Positions 52,191-61,754 of a DNA stretch of 64,000 nucleotides are shown in pieces. Position 1 is the stretch's first letter. Each line of letters opens with the position of its first letter. The notes beneath the pieces are model-generated. The model made no database searches and was not told the origin of the DNA. It was given only the letters and a program-made list of their open reading frames with translations. The position numbers were made by a program, and so were the translations under genes. This DNA comes from Leucobacter chironomi DSM 19883 (GTDB lineage: Bacteria > Actinomycetota > Actinomycetes > Actinomycetales > Microbacteriaceae), in assembly GCF_000421845.1 (NCBI RefSeq), contig NZ_ATXU01000004.1, forward strand, positions 207,669-271,668, read 5' to 3'.

Positions 52191-53707
52191 TGGCCAAGAC
52201 CAAGCTGATGGACTTCGAGCAGGCCCTCGAACTGTTCGAACCGGTGATCGGGCTCGAGGTGCACGTCGAGCTCAACACGAAGACCAAGATGTTCTCGTCG
52301 GCGCCCAACGCCTTCGGCTCCGACCCGAACACGAACCTCACCCCGGTGTGCCTCGGCCTGCCCGGCGCGCTGCCCGTGGTCAACGAGCAGGCGGTGCGCG
52401 GCTCGATCAGCCTCGGCCTCGCGCTCGGCTGCGAGATCGCCGAGGTCTCCGGCTTCGCGCGCAAGAACTACTTCTACCCCGACATGGCGAAGAACTACCA
52501 GATCTCGCAGTACGACGATCCCATCGCGTACGACGGGTCCGTGGAGATCGAGCTCGCCTCGGGACGCGTCGTGCACGTGCCCATCGAGCGCGCTCACATG
52601 GAGGAGGACGCCGGCAAGCTCAACCACGTCGGCGGCTCGACCGGTCGCATCCAGGGCGCCGAGTACTCGCTCGTCGACTACAACCGCGCCGGCGTGCCGC
52701 TCGTGGAGATCGTCACCCGCCCCGTCTTCGGCGGCGAGGCCGACACCCCCGAGATCGCGGCCGCCTACGTGGCGACGATCCGCGAGATCGTGATCGCGCT
52801 CGGCATCTCGGACGCCCGCATGGAGCGCGGCAACCTGCGCTGCGACGCGAACGTCTCGCTGCGCCCCCGCGGCAACGAGGGCGCCGGCATGTCGGTGCTC
52901 GGCACCCGCACCGAGACGAAGAACGTGAACTCGCTGCGCTCGATCGAGCGCGCGGTGCGCTTCGAAATCCAGCGCCAGGCGCAGATCCTCTCCGACGGCG
53001 GCTCCATCACGCAGGAGACCCGCCACTGGCACGAGGACACGGGGGAGACCTCGCCCGGCCGCCCCAAGAGCGACGCCGACGACTACCGCTACTTCCCGGA
53101 GCCCGACCTCGCGCCGCTCACCCCGTCGCGCGAACTGGTCGAGGAGCTGCGTGCCCAGCTGCCCGAGCACCCGACGCTGCGCACCCGCCGCCTCAAACAG
53201 GAGTGGCAGTTCAGCGCGCTCGAGTTCCAGGACGTGGTGAACGCGGGCCTGCTGACGAGCATCGAGGCGACCGTGGCGGCCGGCGTGCCGCCGCAGACGG
53301 CGCGCAAGTGGTGGACCGGCGAGATCGCGCGCATCGCGAACGAGCGCTCGGCCGCCCCCGCCGATCTCATCACGCCGCAGCAGATCGTCTCGGTCGTCGA
53401 GCTCGTCGACGCGGGCACTCTCAACGACAAGCTGGCGCGGCAGGTCATCGCCGGCATCATCGAGGGTGAGGGCACCGCTGCCGAGATTGTCGAGGCGCGC
53501 GGGCTCGCGATCGTCTCCGACGACGGCGCGCTCATCGCGGCCGTCGACGCGGCGCTCGCCGAGCAGCCCGACGTGCTCGCGAAGATCCGCGACGGCAAGG
53601 TGCAGGCCGCCGGCGCGATCATCGGCGCCGTCATGAAGGCGATGCGCGGGCAGGCCGACGCGGCCCGCGTGCGCGAGCTGGTGCTGGAGCGCGCCGGCCA
53701 GGAGTGA
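52190..53707 (+). CDS. gatB: Glutamyl-tRNA(Gln) amidotransferase subunit B
   Basis: A 505-residue subunit that binds and phosphorylates the misacylated tRNA. Signature segments are VIGLEVHVELNTKTKMFS, YFYPDMAKNYQISQYDDPI and ERGNLRCDANVSLRPRG; the C-terminal YqeY/tail domain is complete. Translationally coupled to gatA. A 14-bp-stem terminator follows 25 bp later. Confidence 0.96.
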   Translation: MAKTKLMDFEQALELFEPVIGLEVHVELNTKTKMFSSAPNAFGSDPNTNLTPVCLGLPGALPVVNEQAVRGSISLGLALGCEIAEVSGFARKNYFYPDMAKNYQISQYDDPIAYDGSVEIELASGRVVHVPIERAHMEEDAGKLNHVGGSTGRIQGAEYSLVDYNRAGVPLVEIVTRPVFGGEADTPEIAAAYVATIREIVIALGISDARMERGNLRCDANVSLRPRGNEGAGMSVLGTRTETKNVNSLRSIERAVRFEIQRQAQILSDGGSITQETRHWHEDTGETSPGRPKSDADDYRYFPEPDLAPLTPSRELVEELRAQLPEHPTLRTRRLKQEWQFSALEFQDVVNAGLLTSIEATVAAGVPPQTARKWWTGEIARIANERSAAPADLITPQQIVSVVELVDAGTLNDKLARQVIAGIIEGEGTAAEIVEARGLAIVSDDGALIAAVDAALAEQPDVLAKIRDGKVQAAGAIIGAVMKAMRGQADAARVRELVLERAGQE

Positions 53708-53731
53708 CGCTCCTGGCCTGCGGCCGACCGT

Positions 53732-53766
53732 GATGCCCCGGGAGCACCCCTCGCTCCCGGGGCATC
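53732..53766 (+). terminator. Terminator of gatCAB
   Basis: A perfect 14-bp stem (GATGCCCCGGGAGC / GCTCCCGGGGCATC) with a 7-nt loop and no T-tract. Confidence 0.85.
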
Positions 53767-53856
53767 GTGCTGCCTGGGGCGTGAGGCGCTCCGGTGTCAG
53801 GGCGCTCCGGCGTCGGCTCGCGTTCGGCGGCTGGGAGGCTGCGAAGGATCCCGGCA

Positions 53857-53862
53857 TAGACT
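53857..53862 (+). promoter_or_regulatory. Possible -10 box TAGACT upstream of the GST-like gene
   Basis: TAGACT lies 43 nt before the ATG at 53906; a strong GAGGAGG site follows. Confidence 0.4.
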
Positions 53863-53905
53863 CGGCCGCATCCGGTTCTCGCCGGCCGCACCGAGGAGGT
53901 CCCGC

Positions 53906-55066
53906 ATGCCGAACGACGCAGCTTCACCCGACCCCGACAGCGCTTCACCCGACGGCGAGCACTCGACGCGGGGCTCGTATGTCACGAGCGGCGCAGAGTT
54001 CACGCGCGACACGCACTACATCGAGGATCGCATCGTCGCGGATCCGGCGGCGATCCGGCGGCTGCCCGCGCCGCCGCCGTCGAAGATCGGCTCGCTCGGC
54101 TTCGGGCTGAGCGACGGGGCCGAGGCGTGGCCGGTGGAGCCGGGCCGCTACCGCCTCGTCGCGGCGAACGCCTGCCCGTGGGCGAACCGCACGGTCATCG
54201 TGCGCCGCCTGCTGGGGCTCGAAGAGGCGATCTCGCTCGCCCGGCCGGGCCCCACGCACGATGCACGATCCTGGACCTTCGACCTCGACCCGGGAGGTCG
54301 CGACCCGGTGCTCGGCACCGAGCGGCTGCAGCAGAACTACTTCGCCCGCTTTCCCGGCTATCCGCGGGGGATCACCGTGCCGGCCGTCGTCGACATCCCC
54401 TCCGGCGGCGTCGTCACGAACGACTACCCGCAGATCACCCTCGACTTCTCGACCCAGTGGCGCGAGCACCACCGCGAAGGGGCACCGGATCTGCTGCCCG
54501 CTTCGCTGTGGGGCGACATGCAGCCCGTCATCGAGCGGGTCTTCACAGAAGTGAACAACGGCGTCTACCGTTGCGGCTTCGCCGGCAGCCAGGCGGCGTA
54601 TGAGGCGGCCTATGTGCGCCTCTGGGAGGCGCTCGACTGGCTCGAGCAGCGGCTCTCCACGCGCCGCTATCTGATGGGCGGCACGATCACGGAGGCTGAT
54701 GTTCGCCTCTTCACCACGCTCGCCCGCTTCGACCCGGTCTACCACGGGCACTTCAAGACGAATCGCAGCAAGCTCGCCGAGATGGATCACCTCTGGGGCT
54801 ACGCCCGGGATCTGTTCCAGACGCCGGGCTTCGGAGACACCGTCGACTTCGTGCAGATCAAGCAGCACTACTACATCACGCACGAGGACGTGAACCCGAC
54901 GGGGATCGTGCCGGTGGGGCCTGATCTCGCCGGCTGGCTCGAACCGCACGGTCGCGAGCGCCTCGGCGGCGAGCCGTTCGGCGACGGCACCCCTCCCGGC
55001 CCGGTGCCGGACGGGGAGCGGATCGCGGACGGCCACAACCCGCTGTACCCGCTCGAAGCGGAGTAA
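53906..55066 (+). CDS. Glutathione-S-transferase-like reductase (YqjG/ECM4 type)
   Basis: A 386-residue member of the glutathionyl-hydroquinone reductase group. The thioredoxin-like half has the redox motif NACPWANRT (CPWA), and the helical half ends QIKQHYYITHEDVNPTGIVPVGPDL, characteristic of the group. Actinobacteria usually make mycothiol rather than glutathione, so the physiological cofactor is probably mycothiol; that is inference from taxon. The first 40 residues are Asp/Ser/Pro-rich and disordered. A GAGGAGG site fixes the start. Convergent with glpK across a very strong terminator. Confidence 0.88.
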   Translation: MPNDAASPDPDSASPDGEHSTRGSYVTSGAEFTRDTHYIEDRIVADPAAIRRLPAPPPSKIGSLGFGLSDGAEAWPVEPGRYRLVAANACPWANRTVIVRRLLGLEEAISLARPGPTHDARSWTFDLDPGGRDPVLGTERLQQNYFARFPGYPRGITVPAVVDIPSGGVVTNDYPQITLDFSTQWREHHREGAPDLLPASLWGDMQPVIERVFTEVNNGVYRCGFAGSQAAYEAAYVRLWEALDWLEQRLSTRRYLMGGTITEADVRLFTTLARFDPVYHGHFKTNRSKLAEMDHLWGYARDLFQTPGFGDTVDFVQIKQHYYITHEDVNPTGIVPVGPDLAGWLEPHGRERLGGEPFGDGTPPGPVPDGERIADGHNPLYPLEAE

Positions 55067-55123
55067 CGGCGAGCGGGGTAGTGATCGGCGGAGTACCGAT
55101 CGGCGGAGTAGCGACGCCGCGCA

Positions 55124-55174
55124 GCAGCGAGGCCGGGGCGGTGGGATCTCCTCCCGCCGCCCCGGCCTCGCTGC
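55124..55174. terminator. Bidirectional terminator between GST-like gene and glpK
   Basis: A perfect 18-bp inverted repeat (starting GCAGCGAGGCC on the left arm) with a 15-nt loop, the longest in the window, between convergent genes. Just before it GATCGGCGGAGTA occurs twice in tandem (about 55083-55110). Confidence 0.9.
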
Positions 55175-55184
55175 CGGGATGCGC

Positions 55185-56699
55185 CTACTTCACGTCGTCG
55201 TCGACCCAGTCCATCGACTTGGTGACGGCCTTGCGCCAGTTGCGCAGCTGACGGTCGCGCTCGGCCTCGTCCATCTCGGGCTCCCAGCGACGATCCTCCT
55301 GCCAGTTGGCCGACAGGTCATCGAGGCCATTCCAGAACCCGACCGCGAGGCCGGCCGCGTACGCGGCGCCGAGCGCGGTGGTCTCTGCGACAACCGGGCG
55401 CACGACGGGAACGCCGAGCACGTCGGCCTGGAACTGCATGAGCGCGTTGTTCGCGACCATGCCGCCGTCGACCTTGAGCTCGGTGAGGTCGACGCCCGCG
55501 TCGGCGTTGACGGCGTCGAGCACGTCGCGGGTCTGGAAGGCGACCGCTTCGAGCGCGGCCCGGGCGATGTGGCCCTTGTTCGCGTAGCGGGTGAGACCCA
55601 CGATCGCGCCGCGTGCGTCGGGGCGCCAGTAGGGGGCGAACAGGCCCGAGAAGGCGGGCACGATGTACACGCCGCCGTTGTCGGGCACGCTCGCCGACAG
55701 CTCCTCGACCTGCGGCGCCGACTCGATGATGCCAAGCTGGTCGCGCAGCCACTGGATGAGCGAGCCGGTCACCGCGATCGAGCCTTCGAGCGCGTAGTGG
55801 GTGGGGGCGTCGCCCAGCTTGTAGCCGACGGTGGTGAGCAGGCCGTTCTTCGAGTGGACGATCTCCTCGCCCGTGTTGAAGATCAGGAAGCAGCCGGTGC
55901 CGTAGGTGTTCTTCGACTCGCCGGCCTCGAAGGCGGCCTGGCCGAAGGTGGCGGCCTGCTGGTCGCCCAGGATGCCCGCGATGGGCGTCTCGCGCAGCAG
56001 CGACGAGTCCTCGGCGTGGCCGTAGACCTCGGAGGAGGAGCGGATCTCGGGCAGCATCGAGCGGGGCACGCCGAAGACCTCGAGGATGTCGTCGCGCCAC
56101 TCGAGCGTCTCGAGGTCCATGAAGAGGGTGCGCGAGGCGTTCGTGACATCCGTGGCGTGCACGCCGCCGTCGGCGCCGCCGGTCAGGTTCCAGAGCACCC
56201 AGCAGTCGGTCGTGCCGAAGAGCAGGTCGCCGGCGTCGGCGGCCTCGCGGGCGCCCTCGACGTTCTCGAGGATCCATGCGATCTTCGTGCCCGAGAAGTA
56301 GGTCGCGAGCGGCAGGCCCACGATCTCTTTGAAGCGGTCGGTGCCGCCGTCGGCGGCGAGGCGATCCACGATGTCCTGGGTGCGCGTGTCCTGCCAGACG
56401 ATCGCGTTGTAGACGGGTGCGCCGGTCTTCTTGTTCCAGACGACCGCCGTCTCGCGCTGGTTGGTGATGCCGATCGCGGCGATGTCGTGGCGGGTGAGGT
56501 CGGCGCGGCCGAGCGCGATGCCGATGACCTCCTGCACGTTCTGCCAGATCTCTGCGGCGTCGTGCTCGACCCAGCCGGCCTGCGGCATGATCTGCTCGTG
56601 CTCCTTCTGGCCGACGGAGACGATGGTTCCCGAGCGGTCGAAGATGATGGCGCGGCTCGAGGTCGTGCCCTGGTCGATGGCGATGACGTACTTGGACAT
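55185..56699 (-). CDS. glpK: Glycerol kinase
   Basis: A 504-residue FGGY kinase phosphorylating glycerol to glycerol-3-phosphate. [13 protein letters not shown] (ATP/phosphate site), [27 protein letters not shown] and [13 protein letters not shown] are all present, as is the length. It follows glpF after a 120-bp gap containing a hairpin, and is the last gene of the glpD-glpF-glpK cluster. Confidence 0.97.
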   Translation of the reverse strand: MSKYVIAIDQGTTSSRAIIFDRSGTIVSVGQKEHEQIMPQAGWVEHDAAEIWQNVQEVIGIALGRADLTRHDIAAIGITNQRETAVVWNKKTGAPVYNAIVWQDTRTQDIVDRLAADGGTDRFKEIVGLPLATYFSGTKIAWILENVEGAREAADAGDLLFGTTDCWVLWNLTGGADGGVHATDVTNASRTLFMDLETLEWRDDILEVFGVPRSMLPEIRSSSEVYGHAEDSSLLRETPIAGILGDQQAATFGQAAFEAGESKNTYGTGCFLIFNTGEEIVHSKNGLLTTVGYKLGDAPTHYALEGSIAVTGSLIQWLRDQLGIIESAPQVEELSASVPDNGGVYIVPAFSGLFAPYWRPDARGAIVGLTRYANKGHIARAALEAVAFQTRDVLDAVNADAGVDLTELKVDGGMVANNALMQFQADVLGVPVVRPVVAETTALGAAYAAGLAVGFWNGLDDLSANWQEDRRWEPEMDEAERDRQLRNWRKAVTKSMDWVDDDVK

Positions 56700-56747
56700 G
56701 GGATTCCTTTCGATGCGGCGAGGCGGCGGTGCGTCGCCGTGGTGTGG

Positions 56748-56779
56748 GGAGGGGGCGGCCGGTGGGGCCGGCCCCCTCC
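56748..56779 (-). terminator. Hairpin between glpF and glpK
   Basis: A 13-bp GC-rich stem (GGAGGGGGC arm) with one bulged base and a short loop. It probably sets the glpF:glpK ratio or stabilises an mRNA end. Confidence 0.6.
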
Positions 56780-56819
56780 GCAGAGGATCGGTGCTGCGGG
56801 TGCGTCCCGCGGGACCGGG

Positions 56820-57581
56820 TTAGGCCAGCGAGAGCAGCGCGGGAGCGGCGAAGGCCGCGATCGCACCGCCGACGAGCGGGCCGAAGACCGGCACCCACGA
56901 GTAGCCCCAGTCGCTGCCGCCCTTGCCCTTGATCGGCAGGATGGCGTGCGCGATGCGGGGACCGAGGTCGCGGGCGGGGTTGATGGCGTAGCCCGTGGGG
57001 CCACCGAGCGAGGCGCCGATGCCGACGACGAGCAGGGCGACGGGCAGCGCGGTCAGCGGGCCGAGGCCTCCGGGAACGCCGACGTTGACGTCGCCGTAGT
57101 CGGCGAAGGCGAGGATGATGAAGACGAGCACAAAGGTCGCGATGACCTCGGTGATGAAGTTGGCGCCGTAGGAGCGGATCGCCGGGCCGGTCGAGAACAC
57201 GCCGAGCTTGTTGGCGGCCTCGGGCTCGTCGTCGAAGTGCTGCTTGTAGGCGGCCCAGCAGAGGATCGCGCCGATGATCGCACCGACCATCTCGGCGGCG
57301 AACGCGACGAAGAACATGGGGGCGGTGATGGTGCCGGCGATGAGCAGGCCGATGCCGACGGCGGGGTTCAGGATCGCGCCGGAGTAGGCGGAGGCGAGGA
57401 CACCCGCGAAGACCGCGAGACCCCAGCCCCAGTTGACCATCAGGAAGCCGCCGGCGTTGCCCTTCGTCTTCGCGAGGGCCACGTTGGCGACGACGCCGCA
57501 ACCGAGCAGGACGAGCATTCCGGTGCCGACCATTTCGGAGAGGAAGTACAGTCCGAGATTGATTTCCATAGTTGTCTCCAT
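56820..57581 (-). CDS. glpF: Glycerol uptake facilitator (aquaglyceroporin)
   Basis: A 253-residue MIP-family channel with six membrane segments and the two half-helix pore motifs: NPA in LNPAVGI and the glycerol-type NPARD in INPARDLGPR, whose Asp is diagnostic of aquaglyceroporins. Two starts are plausible, ATG 57581 (AAAGG upstream) and ATG 57569 (GGAG upstream). It lies between glpD and glpK on the same strand; an extra small hairpin (57604-57620) lies just upstream. Confidence 0.93.
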   Translation of the reverse strand: METTMEINLGLYFLSEMVGTGMLVLLGCGVVANVALAKTKGNAGGFLMVNWGWGLAVFAGVLASAYSGAILNPAVGIGLLIAGTITAPMFFVAFAAEMVGAIIGAILCWAAYKQHFDDEPEAANKLGVFSTGPAIRSYGANFITEVIATFVLVFIILAFADYGDVNVGVPGGLGPLTALPVALLVVGIGASLGGPTGYAINPARDLGPRIAHAILPIKGKGGSDWGYSWVPVFGPLVGGAIAAFAAPALLSLA

Positions 57582-57682
57582 TGACCTTTCGGGTGACTCC
57601 CAGCGCGCCACCGTGGCGCGTCAGGGTTCATGAGAGCGGTGGGTTCGCGAGCCGGATCCGGCTCGAAAGGGGAGCGGATCGC

Positions 57683-59404
57683 TCACCCTGCGGTGAATGA
57701 GCCTCCCTTCGAAGGATCGATGCGGTGCGCCTCGCGCAGCAGTTCGATCGTGCGGTCAACCTCTGCCGTGATCGTACCCTCATCCCAGGCGAGAGCGGGA
57801 GCGATCGCCTCGGCGGCGGCGCGCACGCGCTGCTCGGTGAGGCCGCCGACGAAGGCGATCGAGGTGCGGCGCAGCAGCAGGTCGTCGAGGTGGACGACCT
57901 GCTCGGTGGCCGCGAGGTGGGCGAGCTCGGCGGCGGTGTAGCCGGGCAGCTCGGGCAGTTCGGGATCCTGCTCGGGCGTGGCGCCGAGCACCTCGGTGGC
58001 GCGGGTGCCGTAGCGGTCGAGCAGCACCGAGACGCGGCCGCGGTCGCGTCCGTCGGCGTGGGCCGCGAGCCAGCGCAGGCGCGACGCGGCGTCCACGGGG
58101 TAGCCCTCGCCGCCGCCGACGGCGAGCTTCTCGGTGCTCACCCGGCGCTGCTTGCCGAGCTGGCCCATCGCCTCGTCAGCGAGGTGCTCGGCGAGGGCGC
58201 GGAAGGTGGTCCACTTGCCGCCGACCAGGCTGAGCACGGGGGTGGAGCGGTGCTCGGTGGCGACGATGCGGTAGTCGCGCGAGACGAAGCCGGGCGCGGT
58301 GTCGTCGTGTCGGGGGAGCGGCCGGATGCCCGAGAAGGAGTAGACGATGTGCGAGCGGTCGACCGCGATCTTGGGGAAGACGTGGTGCACGAGGTCGAAG
58401 AAGTAGTCGACCTCGTCATCGGTGCAGACGACCGGCTTCGCGGGGTCCGCGTCGATGTCGGTGGTGCCGACGAGCACGCGGCCCTTGAGCGGGTAGATGA
58501 GCACGATGCGCCCGTCGGAGTGCTCGAAGAAGATCTCGCGGCCGCCGGTCGCGGCGAGCAGCTCGGGGTGGTCGAGCACGACGTGCGAGCCCTTGGTGCC
58601 GCCCATGTAGCGGGTCGTGTCGCCGAGCGCCTCATTGGTGATGTCGGTCCACGGGCCGCTCGTGTTGAGGATGAGGCGGGCCGAGAAGTCGAACTCCTCG
58701 CCGGTGACCTCGTCGCGCAGGCGCACGCCCTGCTCGGAGCTGCCCACGGCGGGGAGGTAGTTCGCGGCGCGGGCGCGGTCGCCCCCGGCGAGCAGGCCGT
58801 CGTTGAGCACGTCGAGCGCGAGGCGCTCGGGGTCGTGCATGGAGGCGTCGAAGTAGGTGGCGGTGTACTTGAGGTTCGGGTTGAGCTGCGGCAGCTCCTT
58901 GAGCGACTGCGCCCTGCCGAGGAAGCGGTGGCGGGGCACCTGGCCGCCCGCGCGCGAGAAGGTGTCGTAGATCATCAGGCCGATCTTGATGAGCGCTGCG
59001 CCGCGCTCGTTCGGCTTGCCCCGGCCGTGGGTGACGAGCAGCCGGAAGGGGGCCGAGAGGATACCCGAGAATGTGGAGTAGATCGGGATGGTGGTCTTCA
59101 GCGGGCGCACGTAGTGCGGTGCGTTGCGCACGAGACGGTTGCGCTCGGTGACCGACTCCTTCACGAGTCTGAACTCGCCGTTCTCGAGGTAGCGGATGCC
59201 GCCGTGCACCATGTGGCTCGACGCCGAGGAGGCGCCGGAGACGAAGTCGGCTCGCTCGACGAGGGCGACGTCGATGCCCTGCAGCGCGAGATCGCGGAAG
59301 GTGGCGATGCCGTTGATGCCGCCGCCGATGATGAGCACGTCCGCGTGGGGACGTGCTCGAAGCTGCTCGACCGATGGGCGGGATGATGCGGAGCGCTCGT
59401 TCAT
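57683..59404 (-). CDS. glpD: Aerobic glycerol-3-phosphate dehydrogenase
   Basis: A 573-residue membrane-associated flavoenzyme oxidising glycerol-3-phosphate to dihydroxyacetone phosphate, feeding quinone. The FAD fingerprint is LIIGGGINGIATFRDLALQG; SSHMVHGGIRYLENGEFRLV and VGTTDIDADP are family signatures; the C-terminal domain is complete. The ATG at 59404 follows AAAGG. It is divergent from a SorC-type regulator across 108 bp containing a palindrome, and heads glpD-glpF-glpK. Confidence 0.96.
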   Translation of the reverse strand: MNERSASSRPSVEQLRARPHADVLIIGGGINGIATFRDLALQGIDVALVERADFVSGASSASSHMVHGGIRYLENGEFRLVKESVTERNRLVRNAPHYVRPLKTTIPIYSTFSGILSAPFRLLVTHGRGKPNERGAALIKIGLMIYDTFSRAGGQVPRHRFLGRAQSLKELPQLNPNLKYTATYFDASMHDPERLALDVLNDGLLAGGDRARAANYLPAVGSSEQGVRLRDEVTGEEFDFSARLILNTSGPWTDITNEALGDTTRYMGGTKGSHVVLDHPELLAATGGREIFFEHSDGRIVLIYPLKGRVLVGTTDIDADPAKPVVCTDDEVDYFFDLVHHVFPKIAVDRSHIVYSFSGIRPLPRHDDTAPGFVSRDYRIVATEHRSTPVLSLVGGKWTTFRALAEHLADEAMGQLGKQRRVSTEKLAVGGGEGYPVDAASRLRWLAAHADGRDRGRVSVLLDRYGTRATEVLGATPEQDPELPELPGYTAAELAHLAATEQVVHLDDLLLRRTSIAFVGGLTEQRVRAAAEAIAPALAWDEGTITAEVDRTIELLREAHRIDPSKGGSFTAG

Positions 59405-59469
59405 TTCCAGAACCTTTCGAGACTGTTTCGGCCAGAATGCTCCACTCCTGAACCGAATTGCAAAGTAGT

Positions 59470-59483
59470 TGCACATATGTGCA
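59470..59483. promoter_or_regulatory. Palindromic operator candidate between glpD and the SorC-type gene
   Basis: TGCACATATGTGCA is a perfect 14-bp palindrome 66 bp upstream of glpD and 30 bp upstream of the divergent regulator gene. SorC/DeoR regulators bind sites of this kind, so it may control both directions. Confidence 0.6.
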
Positions 59484-59512
59484 GAATGGTGGTGGATCGG
59501 AGGCGTCACGAC

Positions 59513-60490
59513 ATGGCCGAACGGCAGAGTCCTGCGAAAACGCGCGATGCGCTGCGCGCCGCCCAGCTCTACTACCAGCAGAACCTCACGATGGAGGCCA
59601 TCGCCGAGGATCTGCGGGTCTCCCGATCCTCCGTCTCCCGGCTGCTCACCCACGCGCGCTCCACCGGGCTCGTCGAGATCCGCATCCACTCCCCGCAGGA
59701 GGCGCGCTCCCGCATCGAGCAGCGCTTCTCGGAGCGCTTCGGCGTCACCGCGCACGTGGTGCCGGGCTCGGAGCGGCAGTCCGAGAACGAGCGCCTGGAG
59801 CGCACGGCCCAAGCCGCGGCGCAGCTCATCGCGAGCGCGGTGGTGCCGCGCACCACGATCGGCGTGGCGTGGGGGTCGACGGTGAGCACCGTCGCCCGCA
59901 GCCTCCCGCGCAAGCCCACCGCCGAGACCCGGGTCGTGCAGATGAACGGTGCGGCGAACGGCCGCACGACCGGCGTCTCCTACGCCACGGGGCTGCTCGG
60001 CGGCTTCGCCGGCGCGTTCTCCGCCGAGGTGTACGAGTTCCCGGTGCCCGCCATCTTCGACGACCCAGCCACGCGCACCGCGCTCTGGCGCGAGCGCGCC
60101 GTGAGCCGGGTGATCGACCTGCAGGCCGCGGTCAACCTCTTCGTCTTCGGCCTCGGATCCCGCATCGGCGACCCCCGCTCCCACATCTACTCGGGCGGGT
60201 ATCTCGGCAAGGAGGATCTGCGCTCCCTCGTCGAGCAGAGCGTCGTCGGCGACTGCGCCACCGTCTTCTACCAGGCCGACGGCAGCACCGACGGGATCGC
60301 GATGAACGAGCGCTCCAGCGGCCCCCGCTTCGACGTGGTGCGGCGCATCCCGCAGCGGCTCTGCGTGGTGTCGGGCGCAGCCAAGCGAGACAGTCTGCGC
60401 GGCGCGCTCGCAGCGGGCATCATCACCGACCTCGTCGTCGACGAGAGCCTCGCCCGGCAGGTGCTCGCCGCCGACGGCCCGACCCCGTGA
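59513..60490 (+). CDS. SorC-family sugar-binding transcriptional regulator
   Basis: A 325-residue regulator: an N-terminal helix-turn-helix (YYQQNLTMEAIAEDLRVSRSSVSRLL) and a C-terminal SorC/DeoR-type phosphosugar-binding domain (GVAWGSTVSTVARSL, VQMNGAANGRTTGVSY). The ATG at 59513 has GGAGG 9 nt upstream; an earlier Met at 59477 overlaps the palindrome and is unlikely. Divergent from glpD, so it probably regulates the glycerol genes, using glycerol-3-phosphate or a related phosphosugar as effector. That is inference. Confidence 0.88.
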   Translation: MAERQSPAKTRDALRAAQLYYQQNLTMEAIAEDLRVSRSSVSRLLTHARSTGLVEIRIHSPQEARSRIEQRFSERFGVTAHVVPGSERQSENERLERTAQAAAQLIASAVVPRTTIGVAWGSTVSTVARSLPRKPTAETRVVQMNGAANGRTTGVSYATGLLGGFAGAFSAEVYEFPVPAIFDDPATRTALWRERAVSRVIDLQAAVNLFVFGLGSRIGDPRSHIYSGGYLGKEDLRSLVEQSVVGDCATVFYQADGSTDGIAMNERSSGPRFDVVRRIPQRLCVVSGAAKRDSLRGALAAGIITDLVVDESLARQVLAADGPTP

Positions 60491-60503
60491 GAGAATGACG
60501 GGC

Positions 60504-61754
60504 ATGAGCGAGGGCCCGGGCGAGACCGCTGCGGGGGCGCCCGCCGGAGTCCGCGCCTCGGCCTCGATCCTGCACGTCGACATGGACTCCTTCTTCGTGT
60601 CGGTCGAACTGCTCGACAGGCCCGAGCTGCGCGGCCTCCCCGTCGCCGCAGCCCACGACACCGTGCGCTCCGTGGTGTCGAGCGCGAGCTACGAGGCCCG
60701 CCGCTTCGGCGTACGATCAGCCATGCCCGTGGCTCGCGCGAAGCAGCTCTGCCCCCAGCTGGTCCTCGTGCCGCCCACCTTCGAGAAGTACCGTCGCGCC
60801 TCCCGCGAGGTGATGGCGATCTTCGAGGAGTTCACGCCGCTCGTCGAACCCCTCAGCATCGACGAGGCGTTCCTCGACGTCGCCGGTTCCGTGCGCCTGT
60901 TCGGCGAGCCCGCCGAGATCGCCCGCCGACTCCGGGAACGGGTGCGGGACCGCACCGGGCTGCCCGCCTCGGTCGGGCTCGCCGGGACGAAGTTCGTGGC
61001 GAAGCTCGCGTCGCAGCGCGCGAAGCCCGATGGCGTGCTCGAGATCCCGCCCGCGCGCACGCTCGAGTTCCTGCACCCGCTGCCGATCGAGGCGATGTGG
61101 GGTGTGGGGCGCGCGACCGCCGGCGCGCTCCAGGCGCGCGCGATCCGCACCGTCGCCGACCTCGCCCGCGAGCCGCTGCCCTCGCTCGAACGGATCGTGG
61201 GCCCCGCGAATGCGCGCCGACTGCACGAACTCGCGAACGGCCGCGACGCGAGGCGCATCGAGACCTCGCGAGTCGAGAAGAGTATCGGCCACGAGGAGAC
61301 CTTCGCCACCGACGTGCGCGACGCCCGCGTGCTGCAGCGGGAGCTGCTGCGCCTCGCGACGCGCACGGGGGAGCGGCTGCGGGCCGTCGATGCTGAGGCC
61401 CGCACCGTCTCCATCAAGGTGCGCTGGGAGAACTTCGACACCGTCACCCGGTCGCGCACCCTGCCCGAGGCCACGAACTCGTCGCAGCGCATCTACCGCA
61501 CCACCGTCGAGCTCTTCGACGGTCTCGGCGCCGCCGGGCGGCCGGTGCGGCTCATCGGGGTGCGCGCCGAGCAGCTGCTGGCCGCCGGCAGCGACGCGGC
61601 CGCGCTCTGGAGCGACGACGACGACTGGCGCGCCGTCGACCAGGCCGTCGACGAGGTGCGGGGCCGCTTCGGCGCGGCCGGCGTGCGGCCGGCGAGCCTG
61701 CTGGAGGAGCGCGACGAGGTTGTCGATCCCCGCTCCCTGCAACCGCCCGTCTAA
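60504..61754 (+). CDS. dinB: DNA polymerase IV
   Basis: A 416-residue Y-family translesion polymerase. The catalytic HVDMDSFFVSVE and LSIDEAFLDVAG motifs are intact, as are PVARAKQLCPQL and the little finger. The fingers-region segment reads PVAAAHDTVRSVVSSASYEA, without the usual GG-x-RGVV. The ATG at 60504 is chosen; an ATG three codons earlier is in frame. No LexA box is visible upstream, unlike the imuA' operon, so expression may not be SOS-dependent. Its stop overlaps that of the convergent DUF2017 gene. Confidence 0.93.
   Translation: MSEGPGETAAGAPAGVRASASILHVDMDSFFVSVELLDRPELRGLPVAAAHDTVRSVVSSASYEARRFGVRSAMPVARAKQLCPQLVLVPPTFEKYRRASREVMAIFEEFTPLVEPLSIDEAFLDVAGSVRLFGEPAEIARRLRERVRDRTGLPASVGLAGTKFVAKLASQRAKPDGVLEIPPARTLEFLHPLPIEAMWGVGRATAGALQARAIRTVADLAREPLPSLERIVGPANARRLHELANGRDARRIETSRVEKSIGHEETFATDVRDARVLQRELLRLATRTGERLRAVDAEARTVSIKVRWENFDTVTRSRTLPEATNSSQRIYRTTVELFDGLGAAGRPVRLIGVRAEQLLAAGSDAAALWSDDDDWRAVDQAVDEVRGRFGAAGVRPASLLEERDEVVDPRSLQPPV

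Noticed and set aside
55179..57584. An 801-codon plus-strand frame over glpK and glpF
   Set aside because: Spans two conserved genes in antisense, with Gly/Asp/Val-rich composition and no recognisable domain.
60490..60504. LexA box upstream of dinB
   Set aside because: No GAAC-N4-GTTC is visible between the SorC-type gene and dinB.
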